Notes: generated by a model not told the origin, from the sequence alone. A DNA stretch of 64,000 nt from Rudaea sp. 3F27F6 (GCF_005503555.1 NZ_SCNG01000008.1:124001-188000), one strand, 5' to 3'. Shown: positions 26,046 to 35,565, numbered from the stretch's first letter. Program-made: numbers and translations.

Positions 26046-26077
26046 CAGGCATCAACATCGACGCGGCTCTTTCTGCG

Positions 26078-26998
26078 TCACATCTTGCTCTTGAAGAACG
26101 GCGCGAGTTGTCCGATCGCTTCGTTGACATAGCCCTCGCCGTCGTACATCGACATGTGGTTGGCGCCTTCAACAATATACTGCCGCTTGTCCGCGGTACC
26201 GGCGCGCCGCATCAGGTCGTCGCTCATCCACTTGCTGCCGGCCTCGCTACCCACCACCGTCAGCAACGGCTGGGTCAGGAACGCCTCGGCCTTGTTGTAG
26301 GCGTCGTAAGTAATGATCTGGTCGAGGCTGCGCGCGGTCATGTAGCCCGGCGCAGTAGGATATTGCGCACGCGGGGTGTGGTAGTACTCCCAGGCTTCGC
26401 GCAACTCGGCATTGGGCGCATCTTGTTCGCGCATCGGCGCCAGCGGGAAAATGCCGTCCTTGCTGCCGTCGGCCGCCGCGCGGCGCGCATCGGCACCCAT
26501 GTCCCGCACCGGAATGGCATCGGCGTCCTTGATATTGTTCTCCCAACCGTTGCGGAACATCTGGCCGATGTTGACCATGCTGACCGTACCCACGGCCTTG
26601 ATTCGATGATCATTGATCGCTGCATTGGCGGTGTAACCGGCGCCGGCACAAATGCCCATCGCGCCGATCTTGTTCTGGTCCACGTAAGACTGGGTGTCCA
26701 GATAATCGATCACGGCGCTGACGTCTTCCGTGCGCACGTAAGGATTTTCGAGTTGGCGCGGCTCACCGGTGCTCTCGCCTTGATAAGAAGCGTCATAGGC
26801 GATGGTGACGAAGCCTTGCTCGGCCAACTTCTTCGCATAGGTGCCGGCGGTCTGTTCCTTGACGCCGCCGCCCGGGTGCGAAACGACCACGGCCGGATAG
26901 CGCTTGCCCGCATCGAAGCCTTCGGGATAGTTGATGACGGCCGACAGCGTGACGCCGTTGCCATTGCGATTGATGATGCTGATCTTCTTGGATTCCAT
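26078..26998 (-). CDS. Dienelactone-hydrolase-like alpha/beta hydrolase
   Basis: A 306-residue alpha/beta hydrolase. The nucleophile elbow reads MGICAGAGY with Cys117 in the nucleophile position, as in dienelactone hydrolases, rather than Ser. The preceding motif SHPGGGVKEQTAGTYAKKLA and the late His in EGANHMSMYDG complete the probable triad. No signal peptide, so cytoplasmic. The ATG at 26998 has AGGAGA 6 nt upstream; the open frame extends to 27307 but that extension is out of keeping with the family. It is the last of three same-strand genes (hydrolase, NAD(P)-binding protein, hydrolase) that run away from a LysR regulator. Substrate unknown. Confidence 0.85.
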   Translation of the reverse strand: MESKKISIINRNGNGVTLSAVINYPEGFDAGKRYPAVVVSHPGGGVKEQTAGTYAKKLAEQGFVTIAYDASYQGESTGEPRQLENPYVRTEDVSAVIDYLDTQSYVDQNKIGAMGICAGAGYTANAAINDHRIKAVGTVSMVNIGQMFRNGWENNIKDADAIPVRDMGADARRAAADGSKDGIFPLAPMREQDAPNAELREAWEYYHTPRAQYPTAPGYMTARSLDQIITYDAYNKAEAFLTQPLLTVVGSEAGSKWMSDDLMRRAGTADKRQYIVEGANHMSMYDGEGYVNEAIGQLAPFFKSKM

Positions 26999-27032
26999 GA
27001 TGCGTCTCCTGTACGCGTTGAAAAAATAGGAT

Positions 27033-27674
27033 TCAGTAGAACGAAGGCTTGTCGCCATCAGTGCCGGGCTTGTCGATGCCGAGGTTGCTACGCACGTGTA
27101 ATGACGGATTGACGATGATCTTGGCGACAAGATCGGCCACGCTGCGACGTGAAACCTCGGTGCCCTTGAAGGTCTCGCCCTTGACGGTAATCTCGTAGTC
27201 CACCTCATCCTCATCGGTAAGCCATGCCGGGCGCAGAATCGTGTAGTCCAGGCCTGAGGCCTCAATGGCCTCGGCGGCACGGCGGAATGGTTTGAGGTCT
27301 TCGCCAATCATCGACTTGTTCCACTTCTGGAACCTGCCCGGCAGTTCGTCGTAGATACCGAGCGAAGTAACGAAGACAAGACGCTTCACGCCGGCGGCCT
27401 GCATTGCCGCAATGACGGCCTTGGCTTGCTCGTCGATGTCAGCGCCGGTGAGGTTGGCGTAGACCATGTCCTGCCCCGTCATCGCATTGGCCAGCGCAGA
27501 CGTGTTCAATACATCGCCTTCCACTACCTGCGCGTTTGTTGGGGTCTTGCCCTGCAGCTTGCGTGCGTGCCGCAGGAACAGCGTCTGGTGGACATGGGCA
27601 TCACTGGCCAAGTCGGCGATCACGTGGCGGGCAATCTGTCCGCCGGCGCCCAGGATCAGTACGTGCTTGTTCAT
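27033..27674 (-). CDS. NAD(P)H-binding protein, NmrA/atypical SDR type
   Basis: A 213-residue Rossmann protein: the start MNKHVLILGAGGQIARHV contains the GAGGQIA dinucleotide-binding loop of atypical short-chain dehydrogenases (NAD(P)H-binding family). VVEGDVLN, FVTSLGIYDELPG and the ILRPAWLTD region are typical of the family. The classical YxxxK catalytic pair is not obvious, so it may be a reductase with an altered site or a redox sensor. It sits between two paralogous hydrolase genes with gaps of 34 and 21 bp, indicating one operon controlled by the divergent LysR protein. Confidence 0.85.
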   Translation of the reverse strand: MNKHVLILGAGGQIARHVIADLASDAHVHQTLFLRHARKLQGKTPTNAQVVEGDVLNTSALANAMTGQDMVYANLTGADIDEQAKAVIAAMQAAGVKRLVFVTSLGIYDELPGRFQKWNKSMIGEDLKPFRRAAEAIEASGLDYTILRPAWLTDEDEVDYEITVKGETFKGTEVSRRSVADLVAKIIVNPSLHVRSNLGIDKPGTDGDKPSFY

Positions 27675-27695
27675 CGCGATGTCTCCGATGTCGGA

Positions 27696-28625
27696 TCAGG
27701 CAGCGAGGTGCTGCTTGAAGAACGGCACCACGCGCTCCAATGTCTTGCCCACCGGGCCCGCTTGGTCGTAAAGCTCGTAGTGCGAAGTGTTTTCCACCAA
27801 CACTAGCTCCTTGTGTTTCGATGCCGCACGGCCATAAATCTCTTGGCCATCGCGATAGGCGCCGAAACCGCCGGGCTTGTCGCCTATCACCACGATCATC
27901 GGCGTGGTCAGCAGGGACTCGGCCAGGTGGAACGCGTCCCAACCGATCGAAGCGGCGCGATGCGAGAACAGCGCGCGAGTGCCGGCGCCGTCTTTCACGC
28001 AGCGATTGCGGTAGTAGTCAGTGGCACCCAACACGTCGACGTCAGTGATGCCGGCCTGGGCAGCGGCTTCGAGCGATAGCGGTACAAACACGTCCACCTT
28101 TCGATCGGCGCCGCGCGCTTCGGCCGTGCGCTGCTGGCCCATCGCTTCCAATGCTCCGATCGGGTCGTAGCCACTGAAGCCTTCGCGGCACAGGCGGCCG
28201 AAATTCACGCCGGTAATGCTGGCCAGCGCCTTGATGCGGCGCTCGGTCATGGTGATATTGATGGCATAGCCACCACCACCACAGATGCCGAGCACACCGA
28301 TCCGGTCTTCATCCACATAAGGCAAGGTGACGAGGTAGTCGACAACGTGGCGGAAATCCTCCACAGCCAGGGTGGGATCCTCGATGTAGCGCGGCTCACC
28401 GCCGCTGGCGCCCTGGGTGCTGCGATCGAAGGCAATTACCACGAAACCTGCCTCGGCCAGCGCCTTGCCGTACACGTTGCCGGAGGTCTGTTCCTTGCAA
28501 CTGCCGATCGGGTGCGCGCTGATGATCGTCGGATATTTCTTGTTTTTGTCGAATCCCGGGGGGAATTGCAGGGTCGCTGCGATATCCCAGTACATGTCGG
28601 CGTTGCGGAATTTGATGATTTCCAT
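27696..28625 (-). CDS. Dienelactone-hydrolase-like alpha/beta hydrolase (operon first gene)
   Basis: A 309-residue paralogue of the hydrolase at 26078-26998. The oxyanion region is SAHPIGSCKEQTSGNVYGKALA, and the nucleophile elbow is LGICGGGGY with Cys115. A His near the C-terminus (ENTSHYELYDQAG) would complete the triad. It begins at an ATG with an AGGAGAA-type ribosome binding site and is the first gene downstream of the LysR-type inverted repeat. Two related Cys-hydrolases flanking an NAD(P)-binding protein suggest a small catabolic or detoxification pathway for a lactone, ester or quinone-like compound, but the substrate cannot be read from sequence. Confidence 0.85.
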   Translation of the reverse strand: MEIIKFRNADMYWDIAATLQFPPGFDKNKKYPTIISAHPIGSCKEQTSGNVYGKALAEAGFVVIAFDRSTQGASGGEPRYIEDPTLAVEDFRHVVDYLVTLPYVDEDRIGVLGICGGGGYAINITMTERRIKALASITGVNFGRLCREGFSGYDPIGALEAMGQQRTAEARGADRKVDVFVPLSLEAAAQAGITDVDVLGATDYYRNRCVKDGAGTRALFSHRAASIGWDAFHLAESLLTTPMIVVIGDKPGGFGAYRDGQEIYGRAASKHKELVLVENTSHYELYDQAGPVGKTLERVVPFFKQHLAA

Positions 28626-28719
28626 GACGGTTCTCCTTGAGACGAGGCCCTTGCGGGCTACGGTGCCGCATTAGCGTGAAGAGACGATACGCCAGCAATT
28701 TGGATATCGGAAGACCATA

Positions 28720-28746
28720 ATCTGAACGTTAGACGTAAGTTCTGAT
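28720..28746. promoter_or_regulatory. LysR-type binding site between divergent genes
   Basis: ATCTGAAC (28720-28727) and GTTCTGAT (28739-28746) form an inverted repeat matching at 7 of 8 positions with an 11-bp spacer, the T-N11-A pattern bound by LysR regulators. It lies 14 bp before the LysR gene and about 95 bp before the divergent hydrolase operon, where both could be controlled. Confidence 0.55.
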
Positions 28747-28759
28747 TTACAATGAAGGC

Positions 28760-29674
28760 ATGAATCCCAGTCTGCTCCCCTCACTGGCATGGTTTGCCCT
28801 TGTGGCGCGACACGGCAGCTTCACCAAGGCTGCCACCGAGATGGGCGTGTCGCGGGCGGCACTGTCGCAAAACCTTAAGGCGCTGGAGAAACAGCTCGGC
28901 ACGCGCCTGTTGTACCGAACCACCCGCGACATGTCGCTGACGGAAGCCGGACAGCACCTGCTGGATTCGCTGCAGCCATCACTGGCGACGATCGAGTCGG
29001 CCCTGCGCGACCTGGGCGAAGCCAGTGGCGAACCATCGGGTCTGTTGCGGGTCAACATGGCGCGTATGGCCGCGCGGCATTTCATCGAACCGCATCTGTC
29101 CGAATTCCTAGATCGTTATCCGCGCGTCACGTTGGAGTTGATGCTGGACGACGGTCTATCCAACATCATCGCCGAAGGGTGCGATGCCGGTATTCGCCTC
29201 GGCGAAAGTCTGGCCGAGCATATGATCGCCGTACCGATCACCCAGACGCTGGAAATGGCGGTAGTAGGCACGCCTGACTACTTCAAGCGCCACGGCAAAC
29301 CGGATGCGCCCGCCGATCTGGTGCATCACAATTGCATCAATTACCGCTACCGCGGCGGTGGCCTGCACGACTGGGAATTCACCATGCCCGGCAGCGGTCA
29401 CGAATTCACTGTCGAAGTGAAGGGGCGTTACGTGGTCAATGACGACGATGGGATGCTGCGCGCTGCGCTGCAAGGCATTGGCCTGATCCAGCACATCAAC
29501 GTCGCGGTGCAGACTGCAATCAATGAGAGCAGGCTGATACGCGTACTGCGCGAATGGTGCCCACCGTTTCCGGGTTTCTATCTGTATGCGCCCTCGCGCG
29601 AGCAGATGCCACTGAAGCTGCGCGCCTTGCTGGATTTTCTAGTCGAGAAACGAGAAGCGATAGCTCGCGTGTAA
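28760..29674 (+). CDS. LysR-family transcriptional regulator
   Basis: A 304-residue LysR regulator. Residues 1-60 form the winged HTH (ARHGSFTKAATEMGVSRAALS, then LKALEKQLGTRLLYRTTR). The rest is the periplasmic-binding-protein-like effector domain (LLRVNMARMAARHFIEPHLS, GCDAGIRLGESLAEHMI). This is the CrgA/LTTR_5-like group commonly adjacent to oxidoreductase and hydrolase genes. It is divergent from the hydrolase/NAD(P)-binding operon, with an inverted repeat in the 134-bp gap. It therefore probably controls that operon and itself. Confidence 0.92.
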   Translation: MNPSLLPSLAWFALVARHGSFTKAATEMGVSRAALSQNLKALEKQLGTRLLYRTTRDMSLTEAGQHLLDSLQPSLATIESALRDLGEASGEPSGLLRVNMARMAARHFIEPHLSEFLDRYPRVTLELMLDDGLSNIIAEGCDAGIRLGESLAEHMIAVPITQTLEMAVVGTPDYFKRHGKPDAPADLVHHNCINYRYRGGGLHDWEFTMPGSGHEFTVEVKGRYVVNDDDGMLRAALQGIGLIQHINVAVQTAINESRLIRVLREWCPPFPGFYLYAPSREQMPLKLRALLDFLVEKREAIARV

Positions 29675-29683
29675 ATGCTGCGG

Positions 29684-29888
29684 TTAAGCTGAACCCTCAC
29701 CGCGGCGCCGGGCGCCGGCGTCGGTGTGGCAGTCACCGTCGTCGAAGTCAGATTGCCGCCAGGCGTCGGCGTTACCTCACACTCGACGGCGTGGTCGTCA
29801 TCACGATCGGCGCCGTGCAGTCGGTCGGCGCCGTGAACGTCGTCGTGCAGGTGATCGCCGCACCTGCACAGCAAGACTGGCCTGCCCA
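29684..29888 (-). pseudogene. Probable remnant of a secreted Thr/Pro-rich protein
   Basis: Reading leftward, two adjacent frames give low-charge, Thr/Pro-rich sequence: CTTTFTAPTDCTAPIVMTTT, ending in a stop, and then in another frame VTPTPGGNLTSTTVTATPTP. This composition is like an exported or surface protein and unlike random sequence of this region, but no family is identified. It occupies most of the 292-bp gap between the LysR gene and the TonB receptor. Confidence 0.25.
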
Positions 29889-29966
29889 GCTAGACCATGG
29901 CTTCCGCTCGATTGGAGCTATTGGTGCGAGCAGGAGTCGACGGAACTTGAATGGACCGACAATTTT

Positions 29967-32900
29967 CTACCAAGATCCGCGAATTCCTACGGTCAACGTC
30001 ATGCCATCGGCTTCGGCGTATTGCGGGCGGTTCGGATACGCCTGATACCAGAATGTCGTGCTGCGCGTCAGGTTCGTGCCTTCGACGAACAGCGCGATAT
30101 TGTTGCGGAATTTGTAGCTGGCGCTGGCATCCAGCTGACTGTAGGGTTTGACCGTCGTCGGCGAACCCGAGGCACCGGAAAGCGTCAGCAGATATTTGTC
30201 GCGCCAGTTTATGGCGGCACGCGCTTCCCACGGGCCCTTTTCGTAGTACAGACTGAAATTGGCGCTGTCGCCTATGCCCGGAATGGCGAATGCCCCGCTG
30301 CCGGAGGTGAGCGTCGCAGGATCGCTTGAGCCGCTACTGGTTACGTGCGTGTAATTGCTGAGTATGCCCAATCCATCGAACGGGCTCGGCAGATTGGTGA
30401 ATCGATAGTTGAAGGTCAGCTCGGCGCCTTTGATCGTTCCGCTGTTCAAATTAGCCGGATAGAAATGTTGGAACGTATACCCGAGAATGACTTCCGGCGA
30501 GGACAGTGTGGCGATGAAATCGCTGACCTTTTTGTAGAAGAACGTGCCGGCAAGGTAGCTGCCTTCATCGAAGTACCACTCGAGGCCGGTGTCGAAATTC
30601 TTGGAAGCGTAGGGTTTGAGCGCCGTATTCCCCGTAAAGACCTGCAGACTCTGAATGAAAAAGCTGCCGAAGGTGGTTTGTGTCCCCAGCGCGGTGGGGT
30701 CCGGCCGGGTCAAGGTTTTGGATGCGCCGAGGCGGAACACCAGGTCATCGCGCAGGTTGAGTTTGAAGTTGGCCGCCGGCAACCAAGCGGCGTTGCTGGC
30801 ATCTTTGGAAATCGCGGTGATACCGCCGAATGTGGAGTTGATCGTCGTCGTGCCGACCAAAGGACTGAGGGCGATCAGAGGGCTCACATAACCGGAGGCC
30901 GTATCGGTGGCGTACTCGTAACGCGTACCGGCTTGCAGGGTCCATGGCATGTCATGGATGCTGCCGCGGAAGTCGGCGTTGACGTAGAAAGAATAGATTT
31001 TTTCGCGAATGCCGCTGCCCGCTCCCGGCGTCGGCGACAGCGCCAGACCGCCGCCGTTCGCCTTGAGCGCGGCAGCATAGGCCGCCGCGACAGCCGGAGG
31101 AAGCTCGTTGTAGGCCGCCGGGGTTGTGATCCAGTTCAAATACTGGTTCGCATTGAACACGACCCACGACGTCGGCATACCTGGCGATACACCGCCCACG
31201 ACGCTCGATCCAAAATTTCTCAAATAAGCGCCGATCGCGTCTGGCGGAATGTAGGCGGATTGCCCGCAAAACGCCGTGCACGCGATGTTGTTGCCGCCGG
31301 GGCCCGGCGTGTAGCTGCTGACTTTCTTGTCCCGATCAGACCCCTCAAAGCCGAAGTCCAGCTTCGACAGGACTCCGTCGGTGAAGTTGGTGACCATGTG
31401 CAGGCGACTGTCGAGCAGCGAGTCGCTGATGTTCTGCTGACCGGTACCGTTCTGTTCGTACCACGTGTGCAGCTGGCCGAGATTGTTCAGCGGCGCGAAG
31501 GAACTCGGCTGGTAATACGGTATCTGGTCGATGCTGGGGTTGACCCATTGCAGTTGGCTGCCGTTGAGCGACGGGCCTGAAATCAGCGTGAAGTTGCCGA
31601 CCTTGCCGATCTTGTCCCACGCACGCGAGACGGATGTATCCGACTCGATCGTGGTCGAATCGTTGACCACCAGCGACAGGTTCAGACCATGCTGGTAGAG
31701 ATAGGAATTGCGCGGGTAGTACCCCTGAATGGCGACTATCGGATTGGTCGGATTCGCCGCGCTGACTGTGCGGGTAAAGCTCAACGGCGTGCCATTGGCA
31801 TCGACCGTCATCGCCGTGACGTCGCGCGTGTCGCTCGCCAAGTTCCAGAAATATTGGTTCTGAGAGTTTTTATAGTTCGATATGACCGTATCCCATTTCA
31901 CCTTGAAGTGATCGTTCGGACTCCAATCGGCGGCGAAACTGAAACCGCGCCGTTCGCGGCGATCGAATGTATAGATCGCGTCCATCGCATGCGGAAAGGC
32001 CACGTCCTTCAACGCCGGATTGCTCGGATCCAAGTAGGAAAAATTATTGTGCAAGGACCAGCCTTCCGTGTCCGCGATCTGGCGCTGGTCATCGCGTTTG
32101 TACAACATCAGCGAGGCGTACCAGGCAAACGTGCTGTCTTCGTTCTTCCAACCCACCAGGCCATAGGCGCGCGGGGTGGTTTTGCTCCAATCGCTGCCGT
32201 CGAGGGAGCTCGCGGTACCTGCGATCGAAGCGGAGGCGTGCCAGCCTACCTTGGCATCCAATGGCCGTGCCAGGATGACGTTGACGGTACCGCCGAGATT
32301 GGCTTCACTCAGATCGGCCGAATAGGTCTTGTGCACCTCCACCAAGCTGATCAGTTCAGGCGGCAGCATGTCGAAATTGAACGAACGGTCCGTGGTGTCG
32401 CTCGCGATGGGTCTGCCGTTGAGCAGGACGCCGACGAAGGTCGGCCCCAAGCCGCGAATGCTGACCTGAGAGGATTCCCCGCCTACCGCGGAAAGCGTTC
32501 CACCGTTTCCGCCGCGACCGGCCGTCGAGCCGCGGTCGACGGAGACGCCTGGCACGCGCTGCAGTGCGTCGGCGACATTGGAATCGGGAAACTTGCCCGC
32601 CTCTTCGGCGGAAACCGAATCGACCACGCCAATCGCATCGCGCTTGATCGACTCGGCGCGCATGATGGCGGCGAGCTGCCCGGTTACGGAGATCTCCCCC
32701 ATTTGCGTCGGTGCCGGCTGGTCGCCTGCCGATGGGGCCGCAGGTGCCGCGCCGTTCGCGGGGGCGGCTTGGGCGTCATTCGGCGAAGGAATGACGGCAG
32801 CGTCCTTTGCCGAAGATTGGGCAAAGGATGGAGCAAATTGAATCAGCGATGCGATACCAATCGATACGGCAACCGCAAGCCGCGTTGTTGCAACGGTCAT
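29967..32900 (-). CDS. TonB-dependent outer-membrane receptor of the alpha-glucoside locus
   Basis: A 977-residue receptor of typical size. A signal peptide (ending SFAQ, residue 28) and a Pro/Ala-rich linker precede the plug domain (about residues 68-190) with its classical beginning GEISVTGQ and the segment EEAGKFPDSNVADALQRVPG. The C-terminal 750 residues form the 22-strand barrel, ending in the usual aromatic-rich last strand. It is divergent from the GH31 alpha-glucosidase and followed on the other side by an MFS sugar transporter and a LacI repressor, so it most likely imports maltodextrin-like or other alpha-glucosides. A strong GGGAGGGG ribosome binding site precedes the ATG. An 18-bp palindrome lies upstream. 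Confidence 0.92.
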   Translation of the reverse strand: MTVATTRLAVAVSIGIASLIQFAPSFAQSSAKDAAVIPSPNDAQAAPANGAAPAAPSAGDQPAPTQMGEISVTGQLAAIMRAESIKRDAIGVVDSVSAEEAGKFPDSNVADALQRVPGVSVDRGSTAGRGGNGGTLSAVGGESSQVSIRGLGPTFVGVLLNGRPIASDTTDRSFNFDMLPPELISLVEVHKTYSADLSEANLGGTVNVILARPLDAKVGWHASASIAGTASSLDGSDWSKTTPRAYGLVGWKNEDSTFAWYASLMLYKRDDQRQIADTEGWSLHNNFSYLDPSNPALKDVAFPHAMDAIYTFDRRERRGFSFAADWSPNDHFKVKWDTVISNYKNSQNQYFWNLASDTRDVTAMTVDANGTPLSFTRTVSAANPTNPIVAIQGYYPRNSYLYQHGLNLSLVVNDSTTIESDTSVSRAWDKIGKVGNFTLISGPSLNGSQLQWVNPSIDQIPYYQPSSFAPLNNLGQLHTWYEQNGTGQQNISDSLLDSRLHMVTNFTDGVLSKLDFGFEGSDRDKKVSSYTPGPGGNNIACTAFCGQSAYIPPDAIGAYLRNFGSSVVGGVSPGMPTSWVVFNANQYLNWITTPAAYNELPPAVAAAYAAALKANGGGLALSPTPGAGSGIREKIYSFYVNADFRGSIHDMPWTLQAGTRYEYATDTASGYVSPLIALSPLVGTTTINSTFGGITAISKDASNAAWLPAANFKLNLRDDLVFRLGASKTLTRPDPTALGTQTTFGSFFIQSLQVFTGNTALKPYASKNFDTGLEWYFDEGSYLAGTFFYKKVSDFIATLSSPEVILGYTFQHFYPANLNSGTIKGAELTFNYRFTNLPSPFDGLGILSNYTHVTSSGSSDPATLTSGSGAFAIPGIGDSANFSLYYEKGPWEARAAINWRDKYLLTLSGASGSPTTVKPYSQLDASASYKFRNNIALFVEGTNLTRSTTFWYQAYPNRPQYAEADGMTLTVGIRGSW

Positions 32901-32969
32901 GATACCCCTCCCGGTATTTTTGGACTTCTAGTGGCCGAGGAGTCTATTTGCTTTTTTTCGTAGCCGCAG

Positions 32970-32987
32970 TGCGCATACGTATACGCA
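32970..32987. promoter_or_regulatory. LacI-type operator candidate
   Basis: TGCGCATACGTATACGCA is an 18-bp dyad with one mismatched pair and a central CG, the architecture of LacI/GalR-family operators. It lies nearly midway between the divergent starts of the TonB receptor (32900) and the GH31 gene (33067). A LacI regulator is encoded in the same locus at 37308-38384. Confidence 0.6.
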
Positions 32988-33066
32988 GCTTTGCATAGCC
33001 AAAGCCGGCTGCATTCTCGTTCGCACGCTGTCACCCTCGCCGGCCAGAACCACGAGGGAGGGCACC

Positions 33067-35529
33067 ATGTATCGCAAGACAATGTTCACGCTGGGCCTGG
33101 GCGTGTTGTCGCTGGTCGGCACACCGATGGCGGCATACGCCCTTGAGCAGACCATCGGCGCAGTCACCGCCGTTGCCAAAGACGGCCAGTCGGCCAGCTT
33201 CAAGACTGCGAGCGGTGCGCAGGTAAACATAAGCTTTGTTGCATCTGACGTAGTGCGCGTACGCGTGAGCCCGCGAGGAAATTTCAATGCCGATTTTTCC
33301 TATGCGGTACAAACCACCGTTCCCGCGGCGATCGCATTGCAACTTGACGAAAACACCGACCGTATCGAACTGCGCGCCGCCTCCGGGAGAAGCGCGCGCG
33401 TAGTAGTCATCAGACAACCCAACTTACTGATCACGATCTACGACGCGCAAGGCCGCCTTGTGGTCAGCGATGATCCGGCCGAGCCGCTTTCATTCGATCC
33501 GCAAACCGGCGCGATCGAAACAAGCAAACTGCGCGATGAATTCGAGCTCTATTACGGGCTCGGAGAGCAAGCGCTGCCGTTTTCACGCGACCATCAATTC
33601 ATGACCATGTGGAACACCGATACCTTCGCCTATCGGCCTGGAACCAATCCTATTTATCAGAGCATTCCCTTTTTCATCGCGATGGAAAAGGGTCGCAGCT
33701 ACGGCGTGTTTTTCGACAACACTTGGCGCAGCCGTTTCGATATGGGCAAGACCTCGCCCAAGCGTTATACGTTCGGTGCCGAAGGCGGCGAGATGAATTA
33801 CTACGTGTTCACCGGCGGCACCGAACGCACGCCGGCCAATGTGCTGCGCGAGTACACCGCGCTGGTGGGACGCGGCCCCTTGCCGGCGTTATGGACACTC
33901 GGCTACCAGCAGAGCCGCTACTCCTACGAGTCGCAGGAGAAGGTAGAGCAAATCGCGCAGACATTTCGCGACAAACATATTCCGGCCGACGCCATCTATC
34001 TCGATATCGACCATATGGACGGTTATCGCATCTTCACCTGGTCGCCGCAGGCGTTTCCACAACCCAAGAAGATGCTCGCCAAGCTGCATGATCAGGGCTT
34101 CCATGCGGTGACCATCGTCGACCCGGGAATCAAGACCGACGAAAACTTTGCGATCTATCGCAGCGGCCGCGATCGCGGCGCATACGTGCGCGACGCAGCC
34201 GGCAATGAACTGCATGAAACCGTGTGGCCCGGTGTGTGTGCATTTCCCGATTTCACCGATCCTGCGGCACGCGCGTGGTGGGGCGAGCTGTACCGAAGCG
34301 CGCTTGACGACGGCGTCGACGGATTCTGGAACGACATGGACGAGCCGGGCGTGTTTGCCTCCAGTGGGCTGCCAATTCTTTTCAGCCCGAACAAGACCTT
34401 TCCTCTCGACGCGCGCCACGTCGGCGATGGTCAAGCGGACACGCATGCGCGCTATCACAACGTCTACGGATTGTTGATGGCGCGCTCCAGTTTCGAAGGC
34501 TTGAAAAAATTGCGCCCGGATCGCCGCCCGTTCGTCATCACGCGCGCAGGCTATGCGGGTGTGCAGCGTTACGCGCTCGTATGGAGCGGCGACAACGATG
34601 CGACGTGGGACCACCTGGCGCTGACCATTCCGCTGCTGACCAATCTGTCGGTCTCCGGCGTGGCATTCGTCGGCGCTGATGTTGGTGGATTCGCGCGCAC
34701 CGCAACCGCGGAATTGTATACACGCTGGCTGCAGGCTGCGGCGCTTATGCCGTTCTATCGCACCCACTCGATGACCGGAACCGAGCAACGCGAGCCGTGG
34801 ACGCACGGCGGCGACTACGAACGCATCAACCGCGCGTCGATCGAATTGCGCTATCGCCTGTTGCCGTATCTGTATAGCGTGTTCGCCGAAAATGAGCGCA
34901 GCGGCCTCGGTGTGATCCGCCCGCTTTGGCTCGAACATGCGGACGATGCGAAAACCTATCTCGTCGATGACGAGTTCCTCGTCGGCCGTGACCTGCTCGT
35001 CGCTCCGATCGTGGAAGAAAGTGCAGTCCGCAGAAAAGTATACTTCCCCCAGGGCGCGGACTGGATCGATTGGTGGGACGGAAGCCGCCACAGCGGCGGC
35101 ACCGAGGCTTACGTCGATGCGCCGCTGGATCGTTTGCCACTGTATGCGCGTGCCGGCGCAGCGATACCGGTTCAGCCGATCGTCCAGCATACCGGCGAGA
35201 TGAAGAGTGCGTCGTTGACCCTGGTCATCGCGGGCTTGGGCAGCGCTTCAAGCGAGATATACCAGGATGCGGGCGACGGCTACGGTTATCGCCAAGGCGA
35301 GTCGCGCACGATAAAAATTGCCACCTCGGGCACTACCGTGAACTTGGATATTCCGAAATCGCCGGCGTATCAACCCATCACCGCGATCGAGTGGCTCGGC
35401 GTCGAGGCTGCACCTTCCGCAATAGTCGATGGCAAGGCTCGGCGCAATGTCACCTACGATGCGGCAACGCACCGTCTGCATATGCCGTTGGCGAAAGAAA
35501 GCATCAAAAGGATTTCTTTGTCGCGTTGA
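33067..35529 (+). CDS. Exported GH31 alpha-glucosidase
   Basis: An 820-residue glycoside hydrolase of family 31. A signal peptide (MYRKTMFTLGLGVLSLVGTP through AAYA) exports it to the periplasm. An N-terminal beta-sandwich is followed by the catalytic barrel starting near residue 275. The nucleophile is D423 in GFWNDMDEPGVF and the acid/base is D509 in WSGDNDATW; PFYRTHSMTG and the distal beta-sandwich (FLVGRDLLVAPI) complete the fold. It hydrolyses terminal alpha-linked glucose, or xylose in some members, from imported oligosaccharides. GGGAGGG lies 4 nt before the ATG. The neighbours (TonB receptor, MFS, LacI) make an alpha-glucan utilisation locus. Confidence 0.93.
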   Translation: MYRKTMFTLGLGVLSLVGTPMAAYALEQTIGAVTAVAKDGQSASFKTASGAQVNISFVASDVVRVRVSPRGNFNADFSYAVQTTVPAAIALQLDENTDRIELRAASGRSARVVVIRQPNLLITIYDAQGRLVVSDDPAEPLSFDPQTGAIETSKLRDEFELYYGLGEQALPFSRDHQFMTMWNTDTFAYRPGTNPIYQSIPFFIAMEKGRSYGVFFDNTWRSRFDMGKTSPKRYTFGAEGGEMNYYVFTGGTERTPANVLREYTALVGRGPLPALWTLGYQQSRYSYESQEKVEQIAQTFRDKHIPADAIYLDIDHMDGYRIFTWSPQAFPQPKKMLAKLHDQGFHAVTIVDPGIKTDENFAIYRSGRDRGAYVRDAAGNELHETVWPGVCAFPDFTDPAARAWWGELYRSALDDGVDGFWNDMDEPGVFASSGLPILFSPNKTFPLDARHVGDGQADTHARYHNVYGLLMARSSFEGLKKLRPDRRPFVITRAGYAGVQRYALVWSGDNDATWDHLALTIPLLTNLSVSGVAFVGADVGGFARTATAELYTRWLQAAALMPFYRTHSMTGTEQREPWTHGGDYERINRASIELRYRLLPYLYSVFAENERSGLGVIRPLWLEHADDAKTYLVDDEFLVGRDLLVAPIVEESAVRRKVYFPQGADWIDWWDGSRHSGGTEAYVDAPLDRLPLYARAGAAIPVQPIVQHTGEMKSASLTLVIAGLGSASSEIYQDAGDGYGYRQGESRTIKIATSGTTVNLDIPKSPAYQPITAIEWLGVEAAPSAIVDGKARRNVTYDAATHRLHMPLAKESIKRISLSR

Positions 35530-35565
35530 ATGCGCCATCCGGCCGAGCAGAGCGCCGACATGGCC

